The notes: generated by a model not told the origin, from the sequence alone. A stretch of DNA of 56,803 bases from Sphingomonadales bacterium (GCA_019455285.1 JACFMS010000022.1:1-56803); one strand, 5' to 3'. Numbered from the stretch's first letter, positions 11,063-20,943 are shown. Numbers and translations are program-made.

Positions 11063-11141
11063 GCTGCGTACGATAGCTTCAACTCCGAAAGACCGGGATG
11101 ACACCTGACTTAACACAGTTAAGGTATCGGCATGAGATACT

Positions 11142-11157
11142 ACATGTCAATACATAT
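11142..11157. promoter_or_regulatory. Candidate MarR operator before the MFS gene
   Basis: The sequence ACATGTCAATACATAT matches ATATGT-N4-ACATAT with one changed base. The extended string ATGTCA(A/G)TACATATATTAT is nearly identical to the second site at 18588-18603, upstream of the TonB receptor gene. It lies about 80 bp upstream of the MFS start. Confidence 0.55.
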
Positions 11158-11177
11158 ATTATGCCGCCGCCAAGTCA

Positions 11178-12707
11178 TCAGGCGGTCTGTCGCCTCAGAT
11201 CGGCCTTCGTAATCTTGCCGTAGGTGGAGCGAGACAGGAGTTCGTTGCGAAATTCGTAAGTCTTTGGGCATTTATAGCCGGCCAACAGGTCACGACAATG
11301 CTGACGCAGCGCTTTTTCCGTAACTTCCATCCTCTCGCGGCAGACGACGATGGCGTGCACGCGCTCTCCCCACTCGGGGTCAGACAGGCCGATCACCGCG
11401 CACTCAACCACAGCGGGATGCAGATTAAGAGCATTCTCCACCTCAAGGGAATAGATATTCTCGCCGCCGGAAATGATCATATCCTTGATCCGATCGACGA
11501 CGTAAAGGTACCCCTCATCATCAAGATAGCCGACATCACCCGTATGCATCCAGCCGCCGCGCAATGCCGTTGCCGTATCCTGCGGACGGTTCCAGTACCC
11601 TTGCATCACCATGGGCCCGCGTACCAGAATTTCGCCAACCTCACCTCTTGCCACCTCTCTGTCATCGGCATCGGCTATCATGATCTCCGCTGTCGGCAAC
11701 ACGCGCCCCACCGACTGCCGGCGACATCCCTGATCCGTTATGCGATGATCCTCGGGCATGAGGGCGGTGACTGCTGGCGACAGCTCGGTCATACCGTAAT
11801 GTTGCGTCAAACGCACGTTGGGCAAGCGCTCTTGCAAGGCGCGCAATAATTTATCATGAATTGGCGCAGAGCCATAGCCGATATCCGTCAGGGAAGTCAG
11901 CTCCTGTTGGTTGAAAGACTCGCTGTCCAGCAACCGGGCAATCATGGTCGGCACCATTTGAATGGAGGTGATGCGGTATTTCGCAATCTGCCTTCGCATC
12001 TCCTCCATATCAAACTTCGCCATGACATGATGGTGTCCGCCGGCCATGGCAACGGTAAAGATGCGGGAGGCGGCCGCAATATGAAAGAAAGGCGCCATGG
12101 TCAAGTGCACCGTATGCCGGTAGTAGGCAGGGACGGATTGCATGATCGCGGCATTGATATAGAGATTGCAGTGGCTGAGCATAACGCCCTTTGAAACTCC
12201 CGTGGTGCCGCTGGTCAGAAAGATCGCCGCAGTGGCGTCATTTCCGGGGGAATGGTCATCAATACTCTCGCCTTGATCCAGAAATTGCGTGTAGGCTAGG
12301 GTAATATCCGATGGCCGGGCGCCCCATATATCGATGACTTGCGCATGATTTGCCGCCACAAGTCTATCTTGGTTGATCAATGCTTCGTCCCCAATAAAAA
12401 TAATCTTCGGTCCAAATTCTTCAATTTGCCTGTTGATCTCGTTTACCGTCAGCCGATAATTCAAGGGAACGACGATGCCCCCCGCCCAGAAGGTTGCATA
12501 TAGGATTTCGATATAGCGGTCACTGTTGTGATCAAGAACGCCGACGCGATCGCCGACCCTGAGCCCCACAGATCGTATCGCGCCGGCCAATTTCGCCACC
12601 CGTTGCGCGAACTCATTCCAGGTAGAAACATGATCGCCATAGCTGAGCGCCGGCGCGTTCCCGAATAATCTTGCCGCGCGCTTTATGCTTTGCGTTACAC
12701 TCAACAT
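11178..12707 (-). CDS. Acyl-CoA synthetase (AMP-forming CoA ligase)
   Basis: This 509-residue ANL-superfamily enzyme activates a carboxylic acid with ATP and CoA. The P-loop motif TSGTTGVSKGVMLSH, the adenine motif HYGMTE, the hinge region VVDRIKDMIISGGENIYSLE and the C-terminal catalytic Lys in STYGKITKADLRRQ are all visible. The ATG at 12707 follows AGGAT. It lies 28 bp after an acyl-CoA dehydrogenase gene in the same run, so it probably activates the acid released by ring cleavage and hydrolysis before beta-oxidation-type steps. The acyl specificity cannot be read from sequence. Confidence 0.92.
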   Translation of the reverse strand: MLSVTQSIKRAARLFGNAPALSYGDHVSTWNEFAQRVAKLAGAIRSVGLRVGDRVGVLDHNSDRYIEILYATFWAGGIVVPLNYRLTVNEINRQIEEFGPKIIFIGDEALINQDRLVAANHAQVIDIWGARPSDITLAYTQFLDQGESIDDHSPGNDATAAIFLTSGTTGVSKGVMLSHCNLYINAAIMQSVPAYYRHTVHLTMAPFFHIAAASRIFTVAMAGGHHHVMAKFDMEEMRRQIAKYRITSIQMVPTMIARLLDSESFNQQELTSLTDIGYGSAPIHDKLLRALQERLPNVRLTQHYGMTELSPAVTALMPEDHRITDQGCRRQSVGRVLPTAEIMIADADDREVARGEVGEILVRGPMVMQGYWNRPQDTATALRGGWMHTGDVGYLDDEGYLYVVDRIKDMIISGGENIYSLEVENALNLHPAVVECAVIGLSDPEWGERVHAIVVCRERMEVTEKALRQHCRDLLAGYKCPKTYEFRNELLSRSTYGKITKADLRRQTA

Positions 12708-12735
12708 GGCAAGTATCCTAACGACTCCTTTCCTA

Positions 12736-13926
12736 TCAGCGCTGCGAGAAGCGGCGACCGACCAGATGAGAAGCAAGGTTTATTTTTTGAATATCGATCA
12801 CGCCGCCGGCAACTCCCCAGCCCCAGGCGTCACGATGGCGACGCTCCACGCCATAGGCGCGGGCATAGCCATAACCGCCCATGATTTGCATGGCGTTGGA
12901 TGTTACCTCGCGGGCGATTTCATTGGCATAGCATTTGGCCAAGCTGCTGGCCTCCGCCGTCGGCAAGGCATCAGATGAACCGACCGCCCGATAAATCAGG
13001 AGTTCCGCTGCGCGAAGCCGCATATACATATCGGCAAGTCGCATTTGCACCGCCTGAAAATCGACGATGGGCTTGCCGAATTGCTTACGTTCTTGAACAT
13101 AGGCGAGGCTGATCTGAAAGGCCGCTTCCGCATTCGCCAGGCACATGGTGGCGTTGCCGCATCGCTCAAGGTTGAATACTGACATCAGCCTGCCAATGGA
13201 GCCAGGCGAAACCACCACATGGCTTTCCGGCACCTCGGCGTTGTCGAAAAAAATATCGGCGCTGCCGATGCCGCGAAAACCCATCAAGCTTTCCTGCTGG
13301 CCAAAAGACAGACCGGGATGATCGCGATCGACGTAGATTGCTGCTATGTTATCTCTCCCCCGCCCATCGCCCATGCGGCAGAACACCAAGTACCCTTCGG
13401 CATGGCCGGCGCCCGAGCACCAGCGCTTTTGACCATTCAGGACATAGCCGTTTTGCGTCTTGACGGCCGTCGTTCTAAGATCGGTTAGCGCTGATCCGGC
13501 ATCAGGCTCCGACATTGCCGCGGCAATGACAATCTCGCCGCGACACACCGCCGGCAACAGCCTGGCTTTCAAGTCTTCACCAGCGAACTTCTCGATGATT
13601 TTTATCGGCCCCACCACGCTCTCAAATACCGGCCAGGCCACGGCCTGTGACACCAGGGCGAATTCTTTCACGATGAGCAATGCTTCCAAGTTGGAAAGAC
13701 CAATGCCGCCCCATCGTTCCCCGATATTCACGCCGAGAAAGCCAGAGCGGGCGTATTTTTGACGCCAACCAACATTGATCGGTAAAGAGGTAGACTCGAT
13801 TTCGTCCGCGATCGCAATCAGCTCCTGCTGCGCGAACTTCCTTGCCGCCGATTGGATCGAAATCTGATCAGCGCTCAAATCAAATAACCCCGTAGACACC
13901 TCTGGCAACATAGAAAAATCCTTCAA
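12736..13926 (-). CDS. Acyl-CoA dehydrogenase
   Basis: This is a 396-residue FAD enzyme introducing an alpha-beta double bond into an acyl-CoA. FAD-domain motifs include AAAMSEPDAGSALTDLRT and QKRWCSGAGHAEG. The C-terminal helical domain has YVQERKQFGKPIVDFQ and QIMGGYGYARAYGVER. At the classic catalytic Glu position (the YEGT motif) the sequence reads WGVAGG, with no Glu, but a Glu is present in FNLER at the site used by isovaleryl-CoA and long-chain dehydrogenases. This argues for the alternative catalytic base and a branched or bulky substrate. It is followed by the CoA ligase and preceded by the hydrolase at a 9-bp gap. Confidence 0.9.
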   Translation of the reverse strand: MKDFSMLPEVSTGLFDLSADQISIQSAARKFAQQELIAIADEIESTSLPINVGWRQKYARSGFLGVNIGERWGGIGLSNLEALLIVKEFALVSQAVAWPVFESVVGPIKIIEKFAGEDLKARLLPAVCRGEIVIAAAMSEPDAGSALTDLRTTAVKTQNGYVLNGQKRWCSGAGHAEGYLVFCRMGDGRGRDNIAAIYVDRDHPGLSFGQQESLMGFRGIGSADIFFDNAEVPESHVVVSPGSIGRLMSVFNLERCGNATMCLANAEAAFQISLAYVQERKQFGKPIVDFQAVQMRLADMYMRLRAAELLIYRAVGSSDALPTAEASSLAKCYANEIAREVTSNAMQIMGGYGYARAYGVERRHRDAWGWGVAGGVIDIQKINLASHLVGRRFSQR

Positions 13927-13935
13927 GTAGCTTTT

Positions 13936-14826
13936 TTAGAAACTGTCCACTCCGGTAGCCAGACTTCCCTGACGTGGAGAGCCGCCGGTGAGAATTCTGG
14001 TTACTTCGCGACGCCAGGGGTGATTGAACTCAACGCAATGGGCATGGGTGTCGAAATGAGATGCGCCGGCGCATTCAATCCAAGAAACGGGGACAGATGT
14101 TTTTTGCATCAATTCAATCATGGCGCGGTTATCGGCAATCACATTCGGAATATCCAGCTGACCATATGACAGAAAAAAAGGAGGGCAATGTTCGTCAACC
14201 CACTTGATGGGGCTGCCCTCCCGGCAAAAAGATCTGTCCGTCAGATATTCGTCCAGCACGCGGTCCGCCACATTATGCAAATCGAATGGCGCGCTGATGG
14301 GGAAGCAATATCGGATCGGTCGTTCCGGCAAGCCATAGTGCGGATACAAGTCCCTTCGAAGCGCCACTAGGCTCGCCAAATAGCCGCCTGCGGAATGGCC
14401 GCCGATATATATCTTATCCGGATTGCCGCCATAGCTGGCGATATTATGATATACCCATGATACCGCGGTTAGAGCATCATGGAGATGAGCGGGGTATTTA
14501 TTTATCGGCGCCAGCCGATACCCCGGCGCAACAAAAATAGACGCGATCTCCAAGAATGGTGGGGCCATGAAGCCCATCCATTCCTTACATCCGCTTCTCC
14601 AGGCGCCGCCATGGAAAAAGATCAGAACCGCGCCATCCTTCTTCGCCTTATCCCAGCGCGGCAGGTAGATATCCAATTTTTGCAGCTCCTCAGCGCCATA
14701 GGACTGATTGAGCATATTGGATGTTGCTTTGACGATCTCTTGCGAAAGTTTCGTTACAGCCGCCGCGTACTCATTCGCCCCCGGCAACAATAGCTGTGGT
14801 ATTTCTGTTGGTAACGCTGCCGTCAT
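13936..14826 (-). CDS. Alpha/beta hydrolase, BD-FAE / formamidase-like
   Basis: The protein has about 296 residues. The oxyanion motif HGGAW (LIFFHGGAWRSG), the nucleophile elbow GGHSAGGYLAS, the acid in SYGQLDIPN and the late His in GASHFDTH complete a serine-hydrolase triad. The pattern matches the BD-FAE/arylformamidase-like branch. The frame opens with TTG and GTG right after the stop of the LigB gene; I use the ATG at 14826. Translational coupling to the dioxygenase is likely. In this setting it may hydrolyse the ring-cleavage product or an ester of the substrate; that is inference. Confidence 0.85.
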   Translation of the reverse strand: MTAALPTEIPQLLLPGANEYAAAVTKLSQEIVKATSNMLNQSYGAEELQKLDIYLPRWDKAKKDGAVLIFFHGGAWRSGCKEWMGFMAPPFLEIASIFVAPGYRLAPINKYPAHLHDALTAVSWVYHNIASYGGNPDKIYIGGHSAGGYLASLVALRRDLYPHYGLPERPIRYCFPISAPFDLHNVADRVLDEYLTDRSFCREGSPIKWVDEHCPPFFLSYGQLDIPNVIADNRAMIELMQKTSVPVSWIECAGASHFDTHAHCVEFNHPWRREVTRILTGGSPRQGSLATGVDSF

Positions 14827-14841
14827 CTTCGTGAACACCAA

Positions 14842-15846
14842 CTATGAATATGTTATGATCCCTACACCGCCCATCCATTCCTTTACCGGTTCATAGACCA
14901 GAGTTTGACAAGGCGCGCTGTTCATGATGCCCATTAGGCAGACCCACATAGCCATCTCGTAGCCGCCATTGCCGCCATCTTTGTAGATGGACTCCTTATC
15001 CAGACTGAGCAGGGATTCGTGGTCGCCGCCATTCATGACAGACAAAAACCATTTGTCCCATTCAATATTGATCAGTTCCCGGTTGGAGGCGGCAAGCTCT
15101 TTCTCCCGGATCAATAGATCCTTGGAGACTTGCGGATCGCCCAATAAGGCTTCTGGTCCCATAGCTTGCCAGCGCAGGATGCGCTTGGATAATTCACTTG
15201 AACCAGATATCGCCTCTTCTTCATCAACGAATGGCGGCCAATGCGAGATGCCGCCCGAGGCCATGATAGCGACCTTTTCCGGTCGCGAAGCAATGGACTT
15301 TCTGATCAACTGCCCGAGTTCATAACAGCGCCGCCACGAGGGAAGCGGGCGACAGAAGCAGTTGATGAATACCGGCACGATGGGTATATCCATCGCCGGC
15401 CATATATATTTTTTCGGCAATAGAACGTTGTGATTGAATTCGCAGGATGCCACCCTGGTCATATCAAAATCATGATCTATGGCATCCGATAGGATAGTCT
15501 TTGCATAGGCTTCCGCGCCAGGATGCGCGGCTCTTTTCAACTGAATCCATTCCTGCGAATGTTCAGGCGGTCCAAAATGGCGACCTGATACGCCAATAGC
15601 GAAAGTTGGCAGATTGCGCAGTGAAAACATGTCAAAGTGGTCATTGATCAGCGCGATCATCACATCCGGGCGCGATTTCTCCAGCTGATCCCTGACAATA
15701 CCCACCGCATCCATGATTTTGGATACCTGTGGCGCCGGCGCATCCTGCAATCTATCCGAAAGGCCCGGCGTGTGCGTCAAGGCAAAGGCCAAGGAAATTT
15801 TGCTTGTCGCCATGTCCTCTTGTGCTGCCATATGGTTTTTGTTCAT
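14842..15846 (-). CDS. Class III extradiol ring-cleavage dioxygenase, LigB-like
   Basis: The 334-residue protein belongs to the LigB superfamily, which opens catecholic rings next to the diol using Fe(II). Candidate metal ligands are H25 (ALTHTPG), H70 (INDHFD) and E262 (NIEWDKWF), and the catalytic His is H202 (SGGISHWPP), in the same order as protocatechuate 4,5-dioxygenase LigB. A LigA-type small subunit is not encoded separately, but the C-terminal tail after residue 280 is longer than a bare LigB core. It heads the hydrolase/dehydrogenase/ligase genes and follows a TonB receptor, giving a likely aromatic catabolic operon. Confidence 0.87.
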   Translation of the reverse strand: MNKNHMAAQEDMATSKISLAFALTHTPGLSDRLQDAPAPQVSKIMDAVGIVRDQLEKSRPDVMIALINDHFDMFSLRNLPTFAIGVSGRHFGPPEHSQEWIQLKRAAHPGAEAYAKTILSDAIDHDFDMTRVASCEFNHNVLLPKKYIWPAMDIPIVPVFINCFCRPLPSWRRCYELGQLIRKSIASRPEKVAIMASGGISHWPPFVDEEEAISGSSELSKRILRWQAMGPEALLGDPQVSKDLLIREKELAASNRELINIEWDKWFLSVMNGGDHESLLSLDKESIYKDGGNGGYEMAMWVCLMGIMNSAPCQTLVYEPVKEWMGGVGIITYS

Positions 15847-15939
15847 TACTCAGCTCTTCACGCTTAACAAGGTATTGGTCGCCACTGAAAGGAGCTTAAT
15901 ATCTTCAATTACATCCCGTGGGTTGCCGGCCGGTTGCGA

Positions 15940-15976
15940 CGCCTCTCTTATTCTATTATTGTGAGTAAGAGAGGCG
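15940..15976 (-). terminator. Intergenic stem-loop after the TonB receptor gene
   Basis: An 11-bp perfect stem, CGCCTCTCTTA (15940-15950) with TAAGAGAGGCG (15966-15976), and a 15-nt loop lie between the receptor stop and the LigB start. No T-run follows on the minus strand, so it may act as a partial terminator or mRNA-stabilising element rather than a strong stop. Confidence 0.5.
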
Positions 15977-16010
15977 CCTCCCCCCCGGCCAGCCCGAGTA
16001 ATTGATGAAA

Positions 16011-18308
16011 TTAGAAGTTGATCTGCACCTCGGCCCCATAGGTTCGGGGCGTGCCGCGCACGAAGTACTCCATGCCGATGAAAGTGGTCTGGTCGCCGGC
16101 GTATGGATAGTAGACTTTGTCGAAGAGGTTCTTCGCCCAAAGCGCAAAAGTGTATTTCTCCGACGTCAGACTCAATCGGGTATTGACCAGCCAATAACCT
16201 TCCTGGACCTGTCTGGTGTGGATTTTCGTCTCGCCATTGTATGGCTCATAGAACATCTTGCCGACGTATTGGCCTTCAGCATACAAATCCACATTGCCAA
16301 GCGATGTCTCGATGATATTCCACTCGGCGCCGATGTTAGCGGTAACTTCCGGCGCATAGGGAACCGGATTGCCACCCACGGGACGATTGGCGATGATTTC
16401 GCCCTTATCATATTTGCTGTCCAGGAGCCCCAACCCTGCGGTTAGCCTGAAATTTTCCAGAACCTGCGCCGTAAGGTCGGCGTCAAACCCGATGACCCGC
16501 GCATTGGCGCCGCCTAAGCTGCAGATGCCCCCGTGGCAAGTCTGCGTTTGTTGATTGCCATAATCATAGTAGAACGCCGAAGCGTTGAACTGTACGCGCT
16601 TGTTCCAGAATTGCGACTTGATGCCCGCTTCGTAGGCCTGCAATGTCTCCGGAGCCACCAGGTAGATCTGACTTTCATCCTGATAGGACAAGCCGTTAAA
16701 CGATCCGGCGCGGTATCCCCGGCTGTAGCTGGCGAATACCATGACATCATCGGTAACGTGATAATCCACTATCAATCGCCCGGTCAGCTTATCGATGGAG
16801 CCATCGCGCCGAATGCCGGGCACGGTCAGATCGATGGGGAAGGTAAGGGGCACCGAAGTAGCCATCGGCGTGACGCGATCCGGCCCAAAAAGAATCGTGC
16901 GGCCGTTGGCGTAAAGATAATCGTCATGAGTAAAACGGAGGCCCAGCGTAACCTTCAGCTTTTCTGCCAACTCATACGACCCTTCGGCGTACCCGGCATA
17001 GGATGCCCGCGTCTGGTCAAAGTGGCTATGGGCGATCAATGCGCCCAAAGGCTGCGCAAGATTCAACAAGCCGGAGGCAATGGCTGCCGGGGTAAAGATC
17101 GGCGGGTTGAAATTGGTTAAGTGCGCCGGATCGCAGAAAATGCAAAACCGGGGGTCGTTATTGATCTGATCCCAGCCGTAATAAAGGCCGCCGATCAATT
17201 TCAGGCCATCGGAGCTGTAGGTTAGGCGCACGTCCTGGTTAAACTGCTCGGACTTGCTGTCATAGTCGGCGGAACATTCCGTGATGGGAGCGCCATCACA
17301 GTCGGTCTGGTTCTTGTACCGCGCTCTGTCATACCCAGTGATAGAGGTGAATGTCGTATCGCCGAGTTCCCAGTCAAACGTCAACTGCACACCATAGGTC
17401 TTAACGTATAATTCACCGAGCGTATCAACCTCGAACTCGTTTTTCTTCAAGCCGTTGCGGGAATAGCCAAAGAAGTCAGTTCCCAGCGGCGTCTTAGTGG
17501 TTACGGCGGCGCCAATCGGATTGTCCCTGGCGATATAGCCCTTTAAATGGATATTGATGTCATCGCTCGGCTTCAAGCGGAAGATGACGCGGCCGGCAAC
17601 GTTATTGACTGAATTGAAATCCTTGGTGACTCGGGCATTGTCCGGATCAACATTCTTCTGCCAGCCATCGCCCTTTTCCAGGATTCCGGCAACGCGCACG
17701 CCCAACCGATCGCTGATCAGCGTGCCTTCCACGGCTCCGGCCAATTTCCAGCGATCGTAATTGCCGTATCCGGCTTGCACGTAGCCGTTGGTGTCGCCAA
17801 GCGTTGGCTTGCGGGTAATGATGTTGATGGCGCCGCCGGTGGTATTGCGGCCATAGAGCGTGCCCTGCGGACCCTTGACAACCTCGATACGCTCTAAGTC
17901 ATAAATCTGTTGACCATGGGAAGCGCGGAAACTTAAGTAGTTTTCATCAACATAAAGTCCAATTGGCGAGGCGATATTGGGATTGAACTCATTAGCCACG
18001 CCAACGCCGCGCAAATTAAAATTCGGCTGCGCTTTGCCGTGCGCCGACATCACCACCAGGCTCGACACCGAACCGGATAAATCCTGGGTCTGGGTAATGC
18101 CCCGTCTTATCAACGTGTCCGCCGTCATAGCCGAAATGGTCACCGGAATATTCTGAATATTCTCGGCGCGTTTTGTCGCCGTGACGATGACCTCCTCCAG
18201 ACTTAACCCCCTGGCCGGCGCGGGGTCTGGCTCAGCCTGCGCAACCCCCACTATCCCCATGGCGACAAGCGTTACGATCGCCGTTTGGACCCGATGTCTT
18301 TGTTGCAT
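16011..18308 (-). CDS. TonB-dependent receptor
   Basis: This 765-residue outer-membrane receptor has a signal peptide (TAIVTLVAMGIVGVAQA), a TonB-box and plug domain (LEEVIVTATKRAENIQNIPV; IEVVKGPQGTLYGRNTTGGA) and a 22-strand-type barrel ending in VQINF. No STN domain is present, so it is a pure transporter. The ATG at 18308 follows GGGAG. It heads the minus-strand catabolic run and has two tandem MarR-type palindromes upstream. It probably imports the compound degraded by the cluster. Confidence 0.92.
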   Translation of the reverse strand: MQQRHRVQTAIVTLVAMGIVGVAQAEPDPAPARGLSLEEVIVTATKRAENIQNIPVTISAMTADTLIRRGITQTQDLSGSVSSLVVMSAHGKAQPNFNLRGVGVANEFNPNIASPIGLYVDENYLSFRASHGQQIYDLERIEVVKGPQGTLYGRNTTGGAINIITRKPTLGDTNGYVQAGYGNYDRWKLAGAVEGTLISDRLGVRVAGILEKGDGWQKNVDPDNARVTKDFNSVNNVAGRVIFRLKPSDDINIHLKGYIARDNPIGAAVTTKTPLGTDFFGYSRNGLKKNEFEVDTLGELYVKTYGVQLTFDWELGDTTFTSITGYDRARYKNQTDCDGAPITECSADYDSKSEQFNQDVRLTYSSDGLKLIGGLYYGWDQINNDPRFCIFCDPAHLTNFNPPIFTPAAIASGLLNLAQPLGALIAHSHFDQTRASYAGYAEGSYELAEKLKVTLGLRFTHDDYLYANGRTILFGPDRVTPMATSVPLTFPIDLTVPGIRRDGSIDKLTGRLIVDYHVTDDVMVFASYSRGYRAGSFNGLSYQDESQIYLVAPETLQAYEAGIKSQFWNKRVQFNASAFYYDYGNQQTQTCHGGICSLGGANARVIGFDADLTAQVLENFRLTAGLGLLDSKYDKGEIIANRPVGGNPVPYAPEVTANIGAEWNIIETSLGNVDLYAEGQYVGKMFYEPYNGETKIHTRQVQEGYWLVNTRLSLTSEKYTFALWAKNLFDKVYYPYAGDQTTFIGMEYFVRGTPRTYGAEVQINF

Positions 18309-18821
18309 TGTTATCTCCCTTCCGTGAAAAATGACGCCTCACCAACGAATCGGCAAGAAATTCCTGCGTCACCCGCTGCCTTATCGATGACTAAGCGTCA
18401 GCTGTTTTGCTTCTTAGCTCGATTTTTAATCTCTTACTGCTCTGCGGCTTTTTCAGAACGATCAGGCTTGTTTTTTATTGCCTTGCCCCAACCGTCACCT
18501 CTTAAAACTGCCCAGACATTACCCCTATGGCGGCCGCTGATAAGGCTACTTTGCATCTCAAAAAACAATATGTCAATACATTTAATAATATGTCAGTACA
18601 TATATTATTTTTCATGTATTTGCCTGGCTTCTCTTAGGCCCAACATATTTTTCATTGGTGATTTTAATGTATTTACATTTTTCTCGACTCATGGCAATCT
18701 TTCCAGGAATTGGCAAGTCCGCCCCCGCTAAAGGCGGCATGGCCCGCGGCCTAATAATCATTAAAGAACCAGCGCTAAGCTGCCGATAGACAAGAAAATT
18801 TCACTAGAAGGGAACAATGAA
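18309..18821. promoter_or_regulatory. Divergent promoter region with two tandem palindromes
   Basis: This 513-bp spacer separates the TonB receptor (minus) from the PhyH gene (plus). It holds ATATGTCAATACATTT at 18568-18583 and the perfect palindrome ATATGTCAGTACATAT at 18588-18603, two copies 20 bp apart. The right copy extends into ATTAT exactly as at 11142-11160. They are best read as a tandem operator controlling one or both flanking genes. I see no convincing gene in the spacer. Confidence 0.6.
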
Positions 18822-19673
18822 ATGACCACTACCGATATAGTCATTGATACGAATCAGATCGCGCAATATGAGCGTGACGGCGTAACCTGTTTTAGAAACT
18901 TGCTGTCAACCACCTGGGTCGAACGGCTGCGCGCCGCGGTGGATCGCGCGCTGAAAACTCCCTCCCCCTATTATGTTGGTAAGGATGACCCGGTAAACGG
19001 CCTGTTCATGACGGATTACAGCATGTGGCGCACCGATCCGGATTTTCGTGATTTCGTGTTTAACTCCCCGTTGGGGCGCATCGCCGCAGAATTCATGCGC
19101 TCCAAACATGCTTATCTGCTGGTTGATTTGATGCTGGTTAAAGGGCCGCACTCGGCTTATCCGACGCCATGGCACACCGATAAATTTTATGGCTGGTATG
19201 AGGGCGAGCAGCTTTGCTCATTCTGGGTCGGCCTTGATGAAACCACCAAGGAAAGCGGCGCAGTTGAGTTCATTAAAGGCTCGCATCACACCAAAGAAGA
19301 TTATATGCCGGTCAACTTCATGAAAGGCAGCGGCAAGTTCGATGAGGCGCTGGACAAGAGCGGCATCCCTGAATCGGCGTTGATCGGTCTGCTGCCGGTC
19401 CCTGATATCGAGGCCGATCGTTCCAAGTATGATATCGTGCATTATCATACTATGCCCGGCGATGTGGTCATGAACAGCCTGCGCGTCTTGCACGCCTCCA
19501 GCGGCAACGCCACCGACAGGTGGCGGCGCGCCATCGCCTTCCGTTTTGCGGGCGACGACATCACCTATCAACCCAAATCATTCAGCGCTACGCCGCCCGG
19601 CGATCCCGGATTGAAGCCGGGCGATCCCATCGGCTGCGATCTTTTCCCCCAGGTTTGGCCGCCTAGGGCATAA
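18822..19673 (+). CDS. Phytanoyl-CoA dioxygenase (PhyH) family hydroxylase
   Basis: This is a 283-residue Fe(II)/2-oxoglutarate-dependent oxygenase. The metal triad is H118-x-D120 (TPWHTDKF) and H224 (RVLHASSGN), and the 2-oxoglutarate-binding Arg lies in DRWRRAIAF about residue 235. The family hydroxylates acyl-CoAs and many natural products. An earlier ATG is closed by a stop after one codon, so 18822 is the start, with AAGGGAAC upstream. It is the first of a plus-strand set with an FAD monooxygenase and an acyl-CoA dehydrogenase. Confidence 0.9.
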   Translation: MTTTDIVIDTNQIAQYERDGVTCFRNLLSTTWVERLRAAVDRALKTPSPYYVGKDDPVNGLFMTDYSMWRTDPDFRDFVFNSPLGRIAAEFMRSKHAYLLVDLMLVKGPHSAYPTPWHTDKFYGWYEGEQLCSFWVGLDETTKESGAVEFIKGSHHTKEDYMPVNFMKGSGKFDEALDKSGIPESALIGLLPVPDIEADRSKYDIVHYHTMPGDVVMNSLRVLHASSGNATDRWRRAIAFRFAGDDITYQPKSFSATPPGDPGLKPGDPIGCDLFPQVWPPRA

Positions 19674-19761
19674 GTGACGGCAACAATGCGGGGCAGCCTG
19701 CGCCATCTGCAGGCTGCCCATCATCAGGGGAAGCTATAATGAATTTGAGGGAAGAAGGAAA

Positions 19762-20892
19762 ATGACCCGACACGCTGAGATCATAGGAGCAGGAATTGCC
19801 GGCTTGACAGCCGCGGCGGCGCTGGGCAAGCGCGGATGGAGCGTGCGCGTGCACGAAAAGGCGGAAGATCTGCGCCTTGTAGGCGCAGGCGGCCTGTCCA
19901 TGTTCGAAAATGCGCTGCGCGTTCTGGAAGCCATCGGCGCCTATGAAGATACCGTCGCCGGCGCCAATCCGTTTATCGGCATTCAAACCCGCGATGAGAA
20001 AGATAGGGTGACCTCGCAGCAGCGGTGCAATGTCGGCCGTCGGGTCTATGAAATGAGCCGCACGCAATTGATGAATGCTATTTATAAGGCTGCGGCGCGC
20101 GCCGGCGCGGAGGTCTTGAGCGGATCGGAGGCCGTGGGCGTCGATCCCAGTGGCGTCGTGCGGTTTGCCAACGGCAAAACCGCCAAGGCCGATCTGGTGG
20201 TGGTGGCCGATGGCATCAATTCGCCCAACCGCGATTCGCTGGGCCTTCGCGTCAAACGCACGCCTCTTAAAGACGGAGCCATCAGGATCATCGTCCCACG
20301 TCTGCCTCAAGACGCCATCGATCTTGACCGCAACATGAGCATCGAATGGTGGGTTGGCATCCGGCGCATCCTTGCCGTTGCCTTAAGCGAAACCGAACTT
20401 TACCTGGCGCTGACCACCTTGGATACCGATACCGAATACAAGGCCCTGCCCCTGAACAAGAAGCTATGGAAATCGCAATTTCCTTTCCTGTCCAGCGCTC
20501 TTGATCGCGTCACCACGCAAGGCCGCTGGGACCGCTTCGAGACCATCAAGATGGATCGCTGGTCGAAGGGTAAGGTGGCAATCATCGGTGACGCCGCGCA
20601 CGCCATGGCGCCTAATCTCGGCCAAGGCGGCGCTTGCGCCATGATGAATGCCATCGGCCTTGCCCACAGCCTGGATCAATACGCCAACATGTCCCAAGCG
20701 CTGGATGCCTGGGAGCGCGAACAGCGGCCGTTGATCGACCATACACAGAAATGGTCCACCATCTACAGCTCGGTCACCACCTGGCCAGCCCAGGCAAGAT
20801 CCATGGCGTTTGCCGCCGCCCGTCAGGTGCCCTGGATCCAAAAAATCGCTTTCAAGGCGGTGGATCATAATCCGATTGGCTGTGCTGTATAG
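19762..20892 (+). CDS. FAD-dependent aromatic-ring monooxygenase (PHBH fold)
   Basis: This 376-residue class A flavoprotein monooxygenase has the N-terminal GAGIAGLTAAAALGKRG dinucleotide fold, the DG motif (VVVADGINSPNRD, about residues 148-160) and the GD motif (VAIIGDAAHAMAPNLGQGG, about 272-290). Such enzymes hydroxylate phenolic rings, often ortho to a hydroxyl, which produces substrates for extradiol dioxygenases. That fits the LigB-type gene across the divergent promoter. The NAD(P)H preference and actual substrate are unknown. Confidence 0.88.
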   Translation: MTRHAEIIGAGIAGLTAAAALGKRGWSVRVHEKAEDLRLVGAGGLSMFENALRVLEAIGAYEDTVAGANPFIGIQTRDEKDRVTSQQRCNVGRRVYEMSRTQLMNAIYKAAARAGAEVLSGSEAVGVDPSGVVRFANGKTAKADLVVVADGINSPNRDSLGLRVKRTPLKDGAIRIIVPRLPQDAIDLDRNMSIEWWVGIRRILAVALSETELYLALTTLDTDTEYKALPLNKKLWKSQFPFLSSALDRVTTQGRWDRFETIKMDRWSKGKVAIIGDAAHAMAPNLGQGGACAMMNAIGLAHSLDQYANMSQALDAWEREQRPLIDHTQKWSTIYSSVTTWPAQARSMAFAAARQVPWIQKIAFKAVDHNPIGCAV

Positions 20893-20943
20893 GAAGCCCA
20901 TCTCTGTTACAGTGGCCTTACCAGGCACAATGAGCATTAACGT

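Noticed and set aside
18285..18731. 148-codon plus-strand frame across the receptor start and the divergent spacer
   Set aside because: It overlaps the receptor start and the tandem operators, has a composition unlike neighbouring genes, and shows no motif or ribosome site.
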